Under the pieces are notes generated by a model, which had not been told where the DNA came from, searched no databases, and worked only from the letters and a program-made list of their open reading frames with translations. A DNA stretch of 64,000 bases from Acinetobacter pittii ATCC 19004 = CIP 70.29 (GTDB taxonomy: Bacteria > Pseudomonadota > Gammaproteobacteria > Pseudomonadales > Moraxellaceae): positions 526,132-590,131 of the forward strand of contig NZ_KB849797.1 of the NCBI RefSeq assembly GCF_000369045.1, written 5' to 3'. Within the stretch, counting starts at the first letter, position 1; every line of letters starts with the position of its first letter. Positions 53,971 through 62,107 of the stretch are shown here, piece by piece. The translations under genes were made by a program, and so were the position numbers.

Positions 53971-56788
53971 TTTTACTTCCTTGCGCTGGATCTACCCAAA
54001 CTTCGGCTTCATCTACTGTTTCTAGATCCAACCATAACAAATCGAGCTTAAGCCCCTGTTCTTTAGGGCTATGTATTTCTTTGGTTTGACCTTTCTTATC
54101 TGAGTTAGCAAAAATTTCTTTACCTTCAGAAGATATCTTGTAATCAACAAATGAAAGTGGTTCACCTGAAGGTAATAACATCTTGAACCTCTCATTATAG
54201 GCTTCATAAGCAGGTAACCCTTGAAGGTTCATGCCTACTTCAGCTCCTCCTTTAAACAAATGCTGTCCAGCCTTCACCTCAAACTTGCCGCTCGTAGTCA
54301 TAAAAATGCCCGAACCGGTAATTTTGACTTGAGAACCGCCTGCGGTGAGTACAATTTCTTTGGCTGCGGTCGCTTCGATTTTGTCTTCAGTCGAAATCAC
54401 CTGAACAGCTTTACGGGCAATCAAATCTGCTCCATCGCCTTGCGCTTGTATCTCAACTTTGCCTTTGCCTGCATAGAGTCTTGCCCCTTCTTGAGCTGCA
54501 AAAAGACTAATTTTATTTTGGGCATGTGCAATCAGGTTCTTTTGGGTAGACAGATTAATGCTGTCTCCAGCAGTTTGGTTTAGCTGCCCATCTGCGGTTA
54601 AGTGAATGTCTTCGTTACTACTCAACGCGACACTATTCGGACTTGCCAGCAGCATAATCGCTTCTTTAAAGGTTTTGGCTTTTGCGTTGTCTTGCTGCTC
54701 AAGTTTTTCAATAAAAGATTTTAAGTTTTCTAAATTTTCTAACGGGTCAGTTTGCTGATTTTTAGCAACTTCACTGAGTGCCTTGGCATTGTTGAGGCCG
54801 CCTTCTATTTGTTGCTTAGCCTCATTTGCATCAAGGTGTACACCTTGAGCTTGATCCTGTTTGTGGGTACTAACGAGTAAACCACTGCCAGCTCTTACTG
54901 CGCCCCACTGGTCTGTTCTTAGTTCGAAGCCTTCACCACGACCTTCACTCTCCGCCTTATCTTTTGGATGGCTTAAGTTACCCAAGTTGAGCTGGCTTGC
55001 CGCATGACTACTTTGTAGCTGGGCACTGATTTGCCCTGTGGTGTCATCAAAACGTAGCTGGTTAAAGCCTTTACCGTCGACTTCTTCTGAGCGGATGCCG
55101 CTGAGTTTTTTAGTGTCAGGTAGCTGGCCTTTTTGGTCAAACTGCGTTGGGTGACGTTCGGCTTCATGAATACGTCCGACTACAAATGGGCGGTCAATGT
55201 TACCGTCAAAGAAGTCGATCACCACGATCTCACCAACACGTGGCAAGAAGCGTGCGCCATAACCTGCGCCTGCCCATGGAGTCAGTACATCGACCCAAGC
55301 GGAGTCAGTGTCATTGTCGTTACTTCCAGCTCCACCGTCATGGCTATGGTCGTCAGTTCGGGTAAACAAGAAACGGACTTTAATGCGCCCCCACTGGTCG
55401 ACATGGATGCTTTCGCCTTCTAGTCCCACCACTTTAGCGCGCTGCGGGTAAGCGGCTGGTCGGTGTTCTAGCGGGCTATATTCAGGGACAGCTTTAATGT
55501 TGCGTCGAACAACGTTCAGTTCAGCAAAGTGGCGCTGCTCAGGGTTTTGGTTGTCGAGTTCGGCTGCGTTGAGTTTGTCTTTGGGCAACAGACGCTCAAG
55601 TTGCTGTTGTAATTCTTTTGGTAAATTATTCTGGTTGTAGTAGTGCTTGCTTAAAATTAAGAATTCTTTATCGGCACTGTCATGTTGGTCGAGTTCTGGA
55701 TGGTCATTGAGTTCAAACCAGTAACCCACCTGTGCATCACGGATGTTACCTGAAACGGTAAATTGTTTAGAACTCAGGTGATGGTAAGCATTAATGTGCT
55801 GGTTAAGCTGTTCAATCTGGCCATTGCCTGAAGCAGTGGCTTGGTCTTCACCGTTTAAGTCCTGCATCCAAGCGGGGCTAACATGCCATGCATCTTCAAG
55901 GTTTAGGCTAGCATTGTCATAGTGTTCGCTGTGCTGCTGTTTACCTTGTACGCTGCCACTGCCTTCTTCTTGCTGGAGGGCATCGGCTTGCCAGCGTTGC
56001 ACATGAACAGAAGTCGGTTGTAAGCGGCGTTCAGCCGTGACTTGGGTAATGGTGTCGAACTGTTCTGTCGCACTGCTGCGTTGGTAGCGGAGACTACGGC
56101 GTTCAAGCGCCTGATAATTTTGGTTATCGTCAATTAAACGTAACACTTGTGGCTGAATGGAAGCATTCGGGTCAGTGACAAAAAGTTGCGATTCATCGAC
56201 CAACCAGTTAATGCCTTCACTACGCCATAAACGGGTTAAAAAGTCATAATCGCTTTCGTTTGACTGCATCACAAATGGACGCACATCATAGTCTTTGGTT
56301 AAGCCAGATGTGTCGAGTGTTAAGCTTGCGGCAAATAACGGGCTTTTCCCCTGCCATTCTTTAAATAGAATTTCGCTAATATCGCGCACGCTTTTGTTCA
56401 TAAACACGCGGCTATTACGGCGTTTATGCCAGAGTGCAGTTGGGTCTTTTAAGGTGAGGTTATAAATGGTGAGTGAGCCGTCGCTTTGCCCTTGGCTCGC
56501 TTCGGTAATAATGCCCGTGGTTCTAAAGAACTGGCCTGTATCGGTGACTTGATCTACGGCAACCTGACAGCCAATAAATTGTTTTAATGCAATATGTGCG
56601 TTTGTCGATAGACACAGTAACTCAGCAACGCTACCTTGATTGAGGGTATGTTCACCCTCAATGCGTTGCAAGAAAACTTGCTGATTTAAAGACTGATTTG
56701 AGAATTGGATATGAACAGCGCGATTTTGTGAAACAAGGCCTAAACGCTCCAATATACTCGACACACTCATCTGCATTTTTATTATCAA
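53963..56788 (-). CDS. vgrG: VgrG (TssI) spike protein of the type VI secretion system
   Basis: 941 residues. The N-terminal two thirds follow the VgrG gp27/gp5-like pattern: RSEGINWLVDESQ, then WGRIKVRFLFTRTD, AGAGYGARFLPRVGEIVVIDFFDGNIDRPFVVGRI, and DQWGAVRAGSGLLVSTHKQDQAQG, the DUF2345-type start. The C-terminal 250 residues form the repeated beta-prism (SLFAAQEGARLYAGKGKVEIQAQG, IVLTAGGSQVKITGSGIFMTTSGKF). A possible start is also at codon 5 or 7 (MQMSV/MSVSS). This is an orphan vgrG with its own downstream genes; no structural T6SS genes are in the window. Confidence 0.94.
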   Translation of the reverse strand: MIIKMQMSVSSILERLGLVSQNRAVHIQFSNQSLNQQVFLQRIEGEHTLNQGSVAELLCLSTNAHIALKQFIGCQVAVDQVTDTGQFFRTTGIITEASQGQSDGSLTIYNLTLKDPTALWHKRRNSRVFMNKSVRDISEILFKEWQGKSPLFAASLTLDTSGLTKDYDVRPFVMQSNESDYDFLTRLWRSEGINWLVDESQLFVTDPNASIQPQVLRLIDDNQNYQALERRSLRYQRSSATEQFDTITQVTAERRLQPTSVHVQRWQADALQQEEGSGSVQGKQQHSEHYDNASLNLEDAWHVSPAWMQDLNGEDQATASGNGQIEQLNQHINAYHHLSSKQFTVSGNIRDAQVGYWFELNDHPELDQHDSADKEFLILSKHYYNQNNLPKELQQQLERLLPKDKLNAAELDNQNPEQRHFAELNVVRRNIKAVPEYSPLEHRPAAYPQRAKVVGLEGESIHVDQWGRIKVRFLFTRTDDHSHDGGAGSNDNDTDSAWVDVLTPWAGAGYGARFLPRVGEIVVIDFFDGNIDRPFVVGRIHEAERHPTQFDQKGQLPDTKKLSGIRSEEVDGKGFNQLRFDDTTGQISAQLQSSHAASQLNLGNLSHPKDKAESEGRGEGFELRTDQWGAVRAGSGLLVSTHKQDQAQGVHLDANEAKQQIEGGLNNAKALSEVAKNQQTDPLENLENLKSFIEKLEQQDNAKAKTFKEAIMLLASPNSVALSSNEDIHLTADGQLNQTAGDSINLSTQKNLIAHAQNKISLFAAQEGARLYAGKGKVEIQAQGDGADLIARKAVQVISTEDKIEATAAKEIVLTAGGSQVKITGSGIFMTTSGKFEVKAGQHLFKGGAEVGMNLQGLPAYEAYNERFKMLLPSGEPLSFVDYKISSEGKEIFANSDKKGQTKEIHSPKEQGLKLDLLWLDLETVDEAEVWVDPAQGSKNV

Positions 56789-57037
56789 TCAAACTTATAT
56801 TTAGGCCGCATTTTAATTAAAAAAAGACTAATCTGTCTATCTATACTCATTTTCAAAATGTAACTAGTCTAAATATGCAGTTTTAGGTTAATTTTTTATT
56901 AAATAGGTATTTAAACCGTAAAATCAGATCATTTTAAAGCACTATAAACCAACCAAATATATTTAATATTTTTCTTTTATATTCAAATAGATATTGAAGA
57001 AAACAACTACTCAAATTAATAAAATGCAGGATGAGAT

Positions 57038-57730
57038 ATGAAAATAAAAAATACTACTTTTTATATATTTACGATGATTTTCTCTCTTCATTCTTCAGCA
57101 TTTGCTGAACCGAGCGTGGCCGATATTCAATATCGTGCAGAACAAGGACAATCCGTTGCTCAATATCATCTGGGGATGATGCTTTTAAGTGGCGAACAAG
57201 GCGTTGTTAAAAACTATGAGCAAGCGTTTAAATGGCTAACTGTGGCTGATCAAAATGGAAGTATGGGGGCAAAATATAGTTTAGGGATGATGTATTACAC
57301 AGGCACGGGCGTCGAAAAAGATGCCAAGCGCGCTTTTGATTATTTTACTAAGGCTGCGGCCAAGGACCATGCGAAAGCACAATATAACTTAGGGGTGTTA
57401 TATGACAGAGGTGAAGGAACTGCGCAAGATTATGGAAAGGCGTTTGAATGGTTTAGTCGTGCTGCCAAGCAAGGCTACCCACCCGCAGAATATAATTTAG
57501 CTCATCTATATAAAAAAGGTCACGGCGTCTCACAAAGCGATGAGCAAGCACTTAAGTGGTACACCAAAGCGGCTGAGCACAATGAAAGCGATGCTCAGTA
57601 CAACTTGGCCCAGATGTATTTAAATGGTGAAGGCACACCGAAAAACCTACAACTGGCAAAGAAATGGTTTCAGCACGCTGCCGATGCAGGTGATTCGGAT
57701 GCTAAAGAAATGCTTAAAAGTTTAGAATAG
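57038..57730 (+). CDS. Secreted Sel1-repeat protein
   Basis: 230 residues. Signal peptide to about residue 23 (ending SSAFAE). Five 36-residue Sel1-like repeats follow, each with the form AQYxLGxMYxxGxGVxKDxxxAxxWxxKAAxxG, then a short partial sixth. Sel1 repeats make protein-binding solenoids in the periplasm. The gene is divergent from vgrG. GGATGAG lies before the ATG. Partners unknown. Confidence 0.9.
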   Translation: MKIKNTTFYIFTMIFSLHSSAFAEPSVADIQYRAEQGQSVAQYHLGMMLLSGEQGVVKNYEQAFKWLTVADQNGSMGAKYSLGMMYYTGTGVEKDAKRAFDYFTKAAAKDHAKAQYNLGVLYDRGEGTAQDYGKAFEWFSRAAKQGYPPAEYNLAHLYKKGHGVSQSDEQALKWYTKAAEHNESDAQYNLAQMYLNGEGTPKNLQLAKKWFQHAADAGDSDAKEMLKSLE

Positions 57731-57890
57731 GCAGCTATCTCTATAATATTTTATTTATAAGATACTGAACCCTATTATTAATAAGATTATTTTATTATTT
57801 ATTTTTTCTAATTAAATATAAATATTAATCCTATTATTTTAAAAATACATTTAGTTTTATTATTAAATCAAAAATATTTTAAACATTAAA

Positions 57891-57919
57891 TTGACGTAAT
57901 TAAAATCACCGATTATTAT
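57891..57919 (+). promoter_or_regulatory. Sigma70-type promoter of the structured RNA locus
   Basis: TTGACG (57891-57896) and TATTAT (57914-57919) are spaced exactly 17 bp, each five of six to consensus. Transcription would start near 57926, at the base of the first hairpin of the RNA described next. No coding frame follows. Confidence 0.72.
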
Positions 57920-57925
57920 CTCGTT

Positions 57926-58030
57926 GCTGGCCTACATTGCCAGACGGTTTTGACAGACCGTAACTCGTAGCGGGTTATAGTTCTACTATAATTCGTTAGA
58001 CCCTTGCGTCCCCTTTTCTTTGCGGTAGGA
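57926..58030 (+). ncRNA. 5' part of a structured RNA split by the IS3-family element
   Basis: Several stems are seen: CTGGC-CTACATT-GCCAG, ACGGT-TTTGACAG-ACCGT and TTATAG-TTCTA-CTATAA. In addition three strings pair with the part beyond the IS in nested order: TTGACAGAC (57950-57958) with GTCTGTCAA (59539-59547), ACTCGTAG (57963-57970) with CTACGAGT (59528-59535), and GCGTCCCC (58006-58013) with GGGGACGC (59504-59511). The IS lies in the loop of the last stem. No Rfam family is recognised by eye. Confidence 0.6.
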
Positions 58031-58060
58031 TGATCTGACCCCATAAAGTTGGACAGTTAG

Positions 58061-58822
58061 TTAAGCAGTTTTTAAAAACTGGTTTCTATATTGTACAGGG
58101 GATAAACCTTGTAGCTTCACCTTGATTCTCTCATGATTATAATAATGAATGTACTCTCGTATAGTTTTCTCTAACTCATCAGTTGATTGAAATTTTTCAC
58201 CATGAAAGCACTCCGATTTTAATATTCCAAAGAAGCTTTCTATTACAGCATTATCTAAGCAATTTCCTTTACGAGACATACTTTGAATTAAACCATGTTG
58301 CTTTAATTGCTGTTGATAATGAGCCATTTGATATTGCCATCCTTGATCTGAATGGAGAATTGGTTTCTCATGTCGCTTAAGTTTAGCTAAAGCATGAATG
58401 AGCATATCTTTCACTAACTCATAATTGAGTTTACGTTGGATCCGGAAGGTAATAATTTCCCCATTAAATAAATCTATAATTGGTGATAGATAAAGTTTTT
58501 CACCGTTAACATTAAATTCCGTCACATCAGTTGCCCATTTCTGGTTGGGACGGTTCGCTTTAAATTGCCGTTGCATAATGTTATCGGCCACCATCCCGAC
58601 ACAACCACTTTTATATGAGCGATATTTTAGTGCTCTGATACGTGATTTAAGTCCCATAGTTTTCATAAGACGATATACACATTTATGGTTGATTATTATT
58701 CCTGTACTTTTCAGAGCAAGAGTAATTCTACGATAGCCATAGCATCCCTTATGCTTGTGATATATGGACTTGATCTGCTGTTTTAACTCAGTATATTTAT
58801 CCTTAGAGCGTACAGCTTTCAT
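58061..58822 (-). CDS. IS3-family transposase OrfB (DDE integrase)
   Basis: 253 residues from the first ATG, but expression is expected as an OrfAB fusion by -1 frameshift. The integrase core is intact: first Asp in WATDVTEFNVNGEKLYLSPIIDLF, second in LHSDQGWQYQMAHY, Glu in NCLDNAVIESFFGILKSE. HKGCYGYRRITLALK is the HTH_21-like start. Read back in its own frame it continues upstream to the slippery site at 58969-58975. Confidence 0.94.
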   Translation of the reverse strand: MKAVRSKDKYTELKQQIKSIYHKHKGCYGYRRITLALKSTGIIINHKCVYRLMKTMGLKSRIRALKYRSYKSGCVGMVADNIMQRQFKANRPNQKWATDVTEFNVNGEKLYLSPIIDLFNGEIITFRIQRKLNYELVKDMLIHALAKLKRHEKPILHSDQGWQYQMAHYQQQLKQHGLIQSMSRKGNCLDNAVIESFFGILKSECFHGEKFQSTDELEKTIREYIHYYNHERIKVKLQGLSPVQYRNQFLKTA

Positions 58823-58935
58823 GTGATAGAAATAAGTACTACGAGCGATCTTGGCAATACTGAGTAAGAGCTTTAATGGATAAATTTGCCTTAATTCTGA
58901 AATAACTTGAACACTGTCTGCAGTAGAAATTGAAT

Positions 58936-59454
58936 TTAGGTACGTTGCTTCAGTTTTAAGGCTTTTAGCTTTTTTAAAAAGGCAACCTCTGCTCGTAAAG
59001 CGGTCACTTCATCAATGAGCTCCTGCTGAGATTTATCTTTGTCATCTTTTACAGACTTGGTTATTTTAGTTTTATCTTGTTTAAGCATATTGGTATAAAT
59101 CCTCGTGGTATTAAACCCAGCAATCCCTTCTTTATGATACTGAGCTAGCCACCTTCTTAAAATTGACGTCCCGCTCAGATTTAACCGTCTTCTAACTTCT
59201 CTTACCGGTATCTTATCAAGAAGCATTTGTACAGCCTTGATTTTAAATTCGGAAGAGTAGTAGGTTTTTTTAGTTTTAACATTCAGGCCATCTTCACCTT
59301 GTGCCTTATAGTTTTCAATCCATAAGCGGATGGTTTGGAGATCTACATTAAATTCTTGTGAAAGGATTTTATATCCTTTACTTCCCTCTAAATAAGCTTG
59401 AATGACTTTTAATTTTAACTCTTTTGAATGCTTCGGAATTGGCATAGAGCACAC
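58936..59454 (-). CDS. IS3-family transposase OrfA (HTH protein)
   Basis: 172 residues with two HTH segments (LKVIQAYLEGSKGYKILSQEFNVDLQTIRLWIENYKAQGEDGL and a similar one after), followed by a leucine-zipper-like C-terminal part (ALRAEVAFLKKLKALKLKQ). The slippery heptamer A AAA AAG on the minus strand (58975-58969) lies in the FLKKL codons in the right frame for -1 slippage into OrfB. Frame analysis shows the -1 frame stays open into OrfB. Confidence 0.92.
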   Translation of the reverse strand: MCSMPIPKHSKELKLKVIQAYLEGSKGYKILSQEFNVDLQTIRLWIENYKAQGEDGLNVKTKKTYYSSEFKIKAVQMLLDKIPVREVRRRLNLSGTSILRRWLAQYHKEGIAGFNTTRIYTNMLKQDKTKITKSVKDDKDKSQQELIDEVTALRAEVAFLKKLKALKLKQRT

Positions 59455-59494
59455 CTCATAAGTTTTAAAAGTCTAACTTATGGGGTGCAGTTCA

Positions 59495-59600
59495 GGACGG
59501 GAGGGGGACGCCCCGTGCGTGCTGGTTCTACGAGTCCAGTCTGTCAACCCCCTTTCGTTCTACCACCATAAATTAATTCGCGGTAATCTGGTGGTAGGAC
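59495..59600 (+). ncRNA. 3' part of the split structured RNA
   Basis: It holds the right arms of the three long-range stems and, beyond them, the stable hairpin CTACCACCA (59560-59568) / TGGTGGTAG (59589-59597). Without the IS the RNA would be about 210 nt to here. An AAGGAG and mini-ORF follow (59613-59660). Confidence 0.55.
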
Positions 59601-59624
59601 TCCATAAATTATAAGGAGTTGACC

Positions 59625-59660
59625 ATGACACTTTTCAAACTTATTCCCTCTCCTGCTTAA
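59625..59660 (+). CDS. Possible 11-residue peptide MTLFKLIPSPA
   Basis: A strong AAGGAG (59613-59618) lies 6 bases before an ATG. The frame runs 11 codons to a TAA. It follows the last hairpin of the structured RNA at 27 bp, so it may be a leader peptide or toxin-like peptide whose translation the RNA controls. The window has no long gene right after it. Short length makes chance possible. Confidence 0.4.
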   Translation: MTLFKLIPSPA

Positions 59661-59855
59661 TCATTTTATTTATTTAAAATTTAGGTTTTTTATTGCCTAG
59701 TTTTTAAATTTATAAATTATTTTTATTTTAAAAATTTAATTATTTTATTTTCCTACATACATTGGAGGATTAACTATTACCCAAAAATTATTTTAAGCCT
59801 TAAAACAAATTATATTTTTATTCTACTCATAGATATAAATCATTATGAGAATAAT

Positions 59856-60140
59856 ATGACAATTTATAAATCTATTATGGCTTTAAGTTTGGTTGTAGCG
59901 AGCTTGGGAATTTCGGGTTGTAACTTACATACTCAGCAGGAGTTTGAAAAAATTTGCCTGTCGGGTGGACACACTAAGACCAGTTGTGGATGTATTTATC
60001 AGCGACTTGAACAAACCTACTCCCCTAAGCTCATGCAGCAGCTTAAACATGTCAGTTTGCAAAGTCCTGTTCTCCCACGGGACTTTGCCCCTACTTTCTT
60101 TAGCGTCATGCAGCGGTGTGACAAAAGTAGTCTGGGCTAA
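59856..60140 (+). CDS. Small cysteine-rich lipoprotein
   Basis: 94 residues. Signal peptide with lipobox GISGC (Cys22). The mature part has four further cysteines (EKICLSGGHTKTSCGCIYQRL and the last MQRCDKSS), probably disulfide-linked in the periplasm. GAGAA precedes the ATG. Family not recognised; it may be a common Acinetobacter envelope protein. Confidence 0.75.
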   Translation: MTIYKSIMALSLVVASLGISGCNLHTQQEFEKICLSGGHTKTSCGCIYQRLEQTYSPKLMQQLKHVSLQSPVLPRDFAPTFFSVMQRCDKSSLG

Positions 60141-60343
60141 GCGTTTGGCTTAGCTCTTTATCTCTGTGTTGCAATGGTTTATTACTTTAAATCAGCGCAA
60201 AAGATTAAAGTCTGTTGCGGCACAGGGGCCTAAAGTTGAATTCAAAATAATATATATCGAAAGCGATCTTGTACGTTTTTTCCTACAAGCTTTTAAGGAT
60301 TTTGCGGATTGGCGACACCCTGCTTTTTTCCTAATATGAACTC

Positions 60344-60473
60344 ATACAGGAACAGGATGTTCCGGAACACAAAACAACAATAATAGGTTCATGCACCAGG
60401 AGCGTGAGATACGACAGGAGTCATATCTAGCAACCAAATACGAAAAAGCTCGACAGGATGTCGGGCTTTTTTT
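60344..60473 (+). ncRNA. Small RNA gene, copy 1 of 3
   Basis: Promoter TTGGCG (60309-60314), 17 bp, TATAAT-like TAATAT (60332-60337). About 130 nt of RNA follow with hairpin GGAACA-GGA-TGTTCC and the terminator GCTCGACA-GGA-TGTCGGGC then T7. The block from 60271 on, promoter included, is nearly identical to copies at 61175 and 62356. No coding frame is conserved. Six GGA triplets are present, several in loops of hairpins. From memory, a multi-copy sRNA group with C4-like features has been reported in A. baumannii ATCC 17978; I could not check if this is it. Confidence 0.82.
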
Positions 60474-60505
60474 ATGTTCATTTAAAAACAACTTAAAGAA
60501 AATTC

Positions 60506-61015
60506 TTATATTGTTTTATGCACAACATACCTTTGAACTACTTGGTTGAGAGTAATTTCGGAATCAAGACGACCATTGTTTGCTTGAATAGTTTTTGCAG
60601 AAGCTAAATTAGATTTATAACAATGTATATGTAACTCCGTTAGGCCTAGCTTCCATGCCTCCTGAATTGTAAGCTCTAACAATTTCGAGCCAAAATTCTG
60701 TCCACGTTTAGAAGGACGAATACCTAAACCAATATGTCCACCACAATATTCAATCTGTTCATTGAGTTTAAGTCGCAAGTTAGACGCGCCAATAATTTCA
60801 TTATCCTCTACTAACCAATATGTAATGTTGGGAACATGCCCTTCTTCTAGGGATTCCCCATTTTCATAATCTCTCAGTTTATTCAAAAATGATTCAAAAT
60901 TTGTATGGTCAAACTCCGTTGTCAAAGGGTGACGATCTTCATCTGCCAATTCATTAATATAGTTGTTATAGCTCTCTTTAAACCTTAAATGAGGTTTTAC
61001 CAACATAACGGTCAT
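60506..61015 (-). CDS. GNAT-family N-acetyltransferase
   Basis: 169 residues. The acetyl-CoA-binding pyrophosphate loop reads IGLGIRPSKRGQNFGSKLLELTIQEAWKLG, the usual R/Q-x-x-G-x-G/A form, with ITYWLVEDNEIIGASNLR in front. Substrate unknown; resembles small-molecule or ribosomal-type acetyltransferases. The first sRNA gene converges with its 3' end. Confidence 0.9.
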   Translation of the reverse strand: MTVMLVKPHLRFKESYNNYINELADEDRHPLTTEFDHTNFESFLNKLRDYENGESLEEGHVPNITYWLVEDNEIIGASNLRLKLNEQIEYCGGHIGLGIRPSKRGQNFGSKLLELTIQEAWKLGLTELHIHCYKSNLASAKTIQANNGRLDSEITLNQVVQRYVVHKTI

Positions 61016-61247
61016 TTATTGATTACTCCCGATAAAATTGTTCTTTTTACAACCAAACTTAAACATAACATATTGTTATCAATAGCAACTCTTATACTTC
61101 TCAACATCTTAAATGATTAGGTATAAAAGTAAGCCCCCTCTGTAACTACAAAACGCCTCACACCATGTTTCAATGTACGTTTTATCCTACAAACTTTTAG
61201 GGATTTTGCGGATTGGCGACTTCCTTCTTTTTTCCTATGATGAGTTC

Positions 61248-61377
61248 ATACAGGAACAGGATGTTCCGGAACATAAAACAACAATAATAGGTTCAAGCAC
61301 CAGGAGCTTGAGATACGACAGGAGTCATATCTAGTACCCAAATACGAAAAAGCCCAACAGGATGTTGGGCTTTTTTT
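61248..61377 (+). ncRNA. Small RNA gene, copy 2 of 3
   Basis: Promoter TTGGCG (61213-61218), 17 bp, TATGAT (61236-61241). The same RNA as copy 1, with changes mainly outside the hairpins. In the terminator it reads GCCCAACA-GGA-TGTTGGGC, where both sides of the stem have changed from the CGACA/TGTCG of the other copies: a paired, compensating change. It ends just before the 3' end of the DUF4126 gene on the opposite strand. Confidence 0.82.
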
Positions 61378-61408
61378 ATTGCTGTTTAAAAATATGTTTA
61401 TGCTAAGC

Positions 61409-61984
61409 CTATAGAGGACTATGCGCCTGTTCTTGCTTTTTATGGCGGATCCAACGTACCGCTAAAATAATCGCAATCAGCACTACTACCGCAACAAGTG
61501 CAGGCACTAACATGGCCGAAACCGAAAGTAAGATCGCTCCAATCCACTCACCTGTCGCAACGACAAAATTCCCTAAACCACCCGTAGTTGCAGTTGAAAC
61601 ACCGCGTGCAGCAACGGTACTCATTTGCACCACACCTGCCGTACCACCGCCCACAATAATCGCTGCCGCCCAACTGGCAAACTGAGACATTTCTCCGCTA
61701 CTCACCGCCATTGTCGCTAATGTACCCGCAATCATCGCCGCAGGAGTCGCGACTGTGTCTAAGGCATTATCGACCCACGGAATATAGTAGGCTGCAACTT
61801 CACACACCGTTGCCACACCTAAAGCTAAACACACCGATGGCAGAGCTAACCATTCAAAACCTTTTGATGGTTCAAACCATCCCATCATGGTTGCAATGCT
61901 CATAACCAGTAGCGGCACAAACACGCGAAAACCGCAGGCAGCGCTCAGCCCCAAGCCAATACATAAACCCAATATTGTTTCCAT
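61409..61984 (-). CDS. DUF4126 membrane protein
   Basis: 191 residues with about five membrane segments, family start LGLCIGLGLSAACGFRVFVPLLVMS, and PWVDNALDTVATPAAMIAGTLATMAV. The C-terminus is short and basic (RWIRHKKQEQ). AAAGGAAA precedes the ATG. Function of the family is unknown. Confidence 0.87.
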   Translation of the reverse strand: METILGLCIGLGLSAACGFRVFVPLLVMSIATMMGWFEPSKGFEWLALPSVCLALGVATVCEVAAYYIPWVDNALDTVATPAAMIAGTLATMAVSSGEMSQFASWAAAIIVGGGTAGVVQMSTVAARGVSTATTGGLGNFVVATGEWIGAILLSVSAMLVPALVAVVVLIAIILAVRWIRHKKQEQAHSPL

Positions 61985-62044
61985 AACGGTTTCCTTTTCA
62001 TGCCCATCACGGGTCTTGTTATGTAAGTCTTATTTTTAAATTAA

Positions 62045-62078
62045 CAAAAAAGCCCCATCAGGTGACAGGGCTTTTTGT
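62045..62078. terminator. Terminator before the DUF4126 gene
   Basis: AAAAAGCCCCATCAGGTGAC-AGGGCTTTTT: stem AAAAAGCCC/GGGCTTTTT with a 13-base loop. It ends the zinc-ribbon gene transcript (leftward) and is bidirectional. Confidence 0.85.
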
Positions 62079-62107
62079 TAAATGCGAACGCAAATATTAT
62101 TTCATTC

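Larger units (their letters stand above)
58031..59494 (-). mobile_element. IS3-family insertion sequence (IS150-like)
   Basis: 1464 bp. The left end TGATCTGACCCCATAAAGTT and the complement of the right end (TGAACTGCACCCCATAAGTT) form imperfect inverted repeats. A 3-bp repeat GGA flanks it (58028-58030, 59495-59497). Two frames in orfA/orfB order and a slippery A6G site are present. Its insertion splits the RNA locus around it. Confidence 0.9.

Noticed and set aside
54221-55423. Plus-strand frames of 72 to 120 codons inside vgrG
   Set aside because: All are antisense to well-conserved VgrG motifs.
57926-59600. Identity as tmRNA, 6S RNA, RNase P RNA or a group I/II intron
   Set aside because: No tag peptide or tRNA-like ends, no RNase P or 6S hallmark stretches, no intron core or domain V sequence could be found. 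A chance origin is also unlikely because of the three nested stems.
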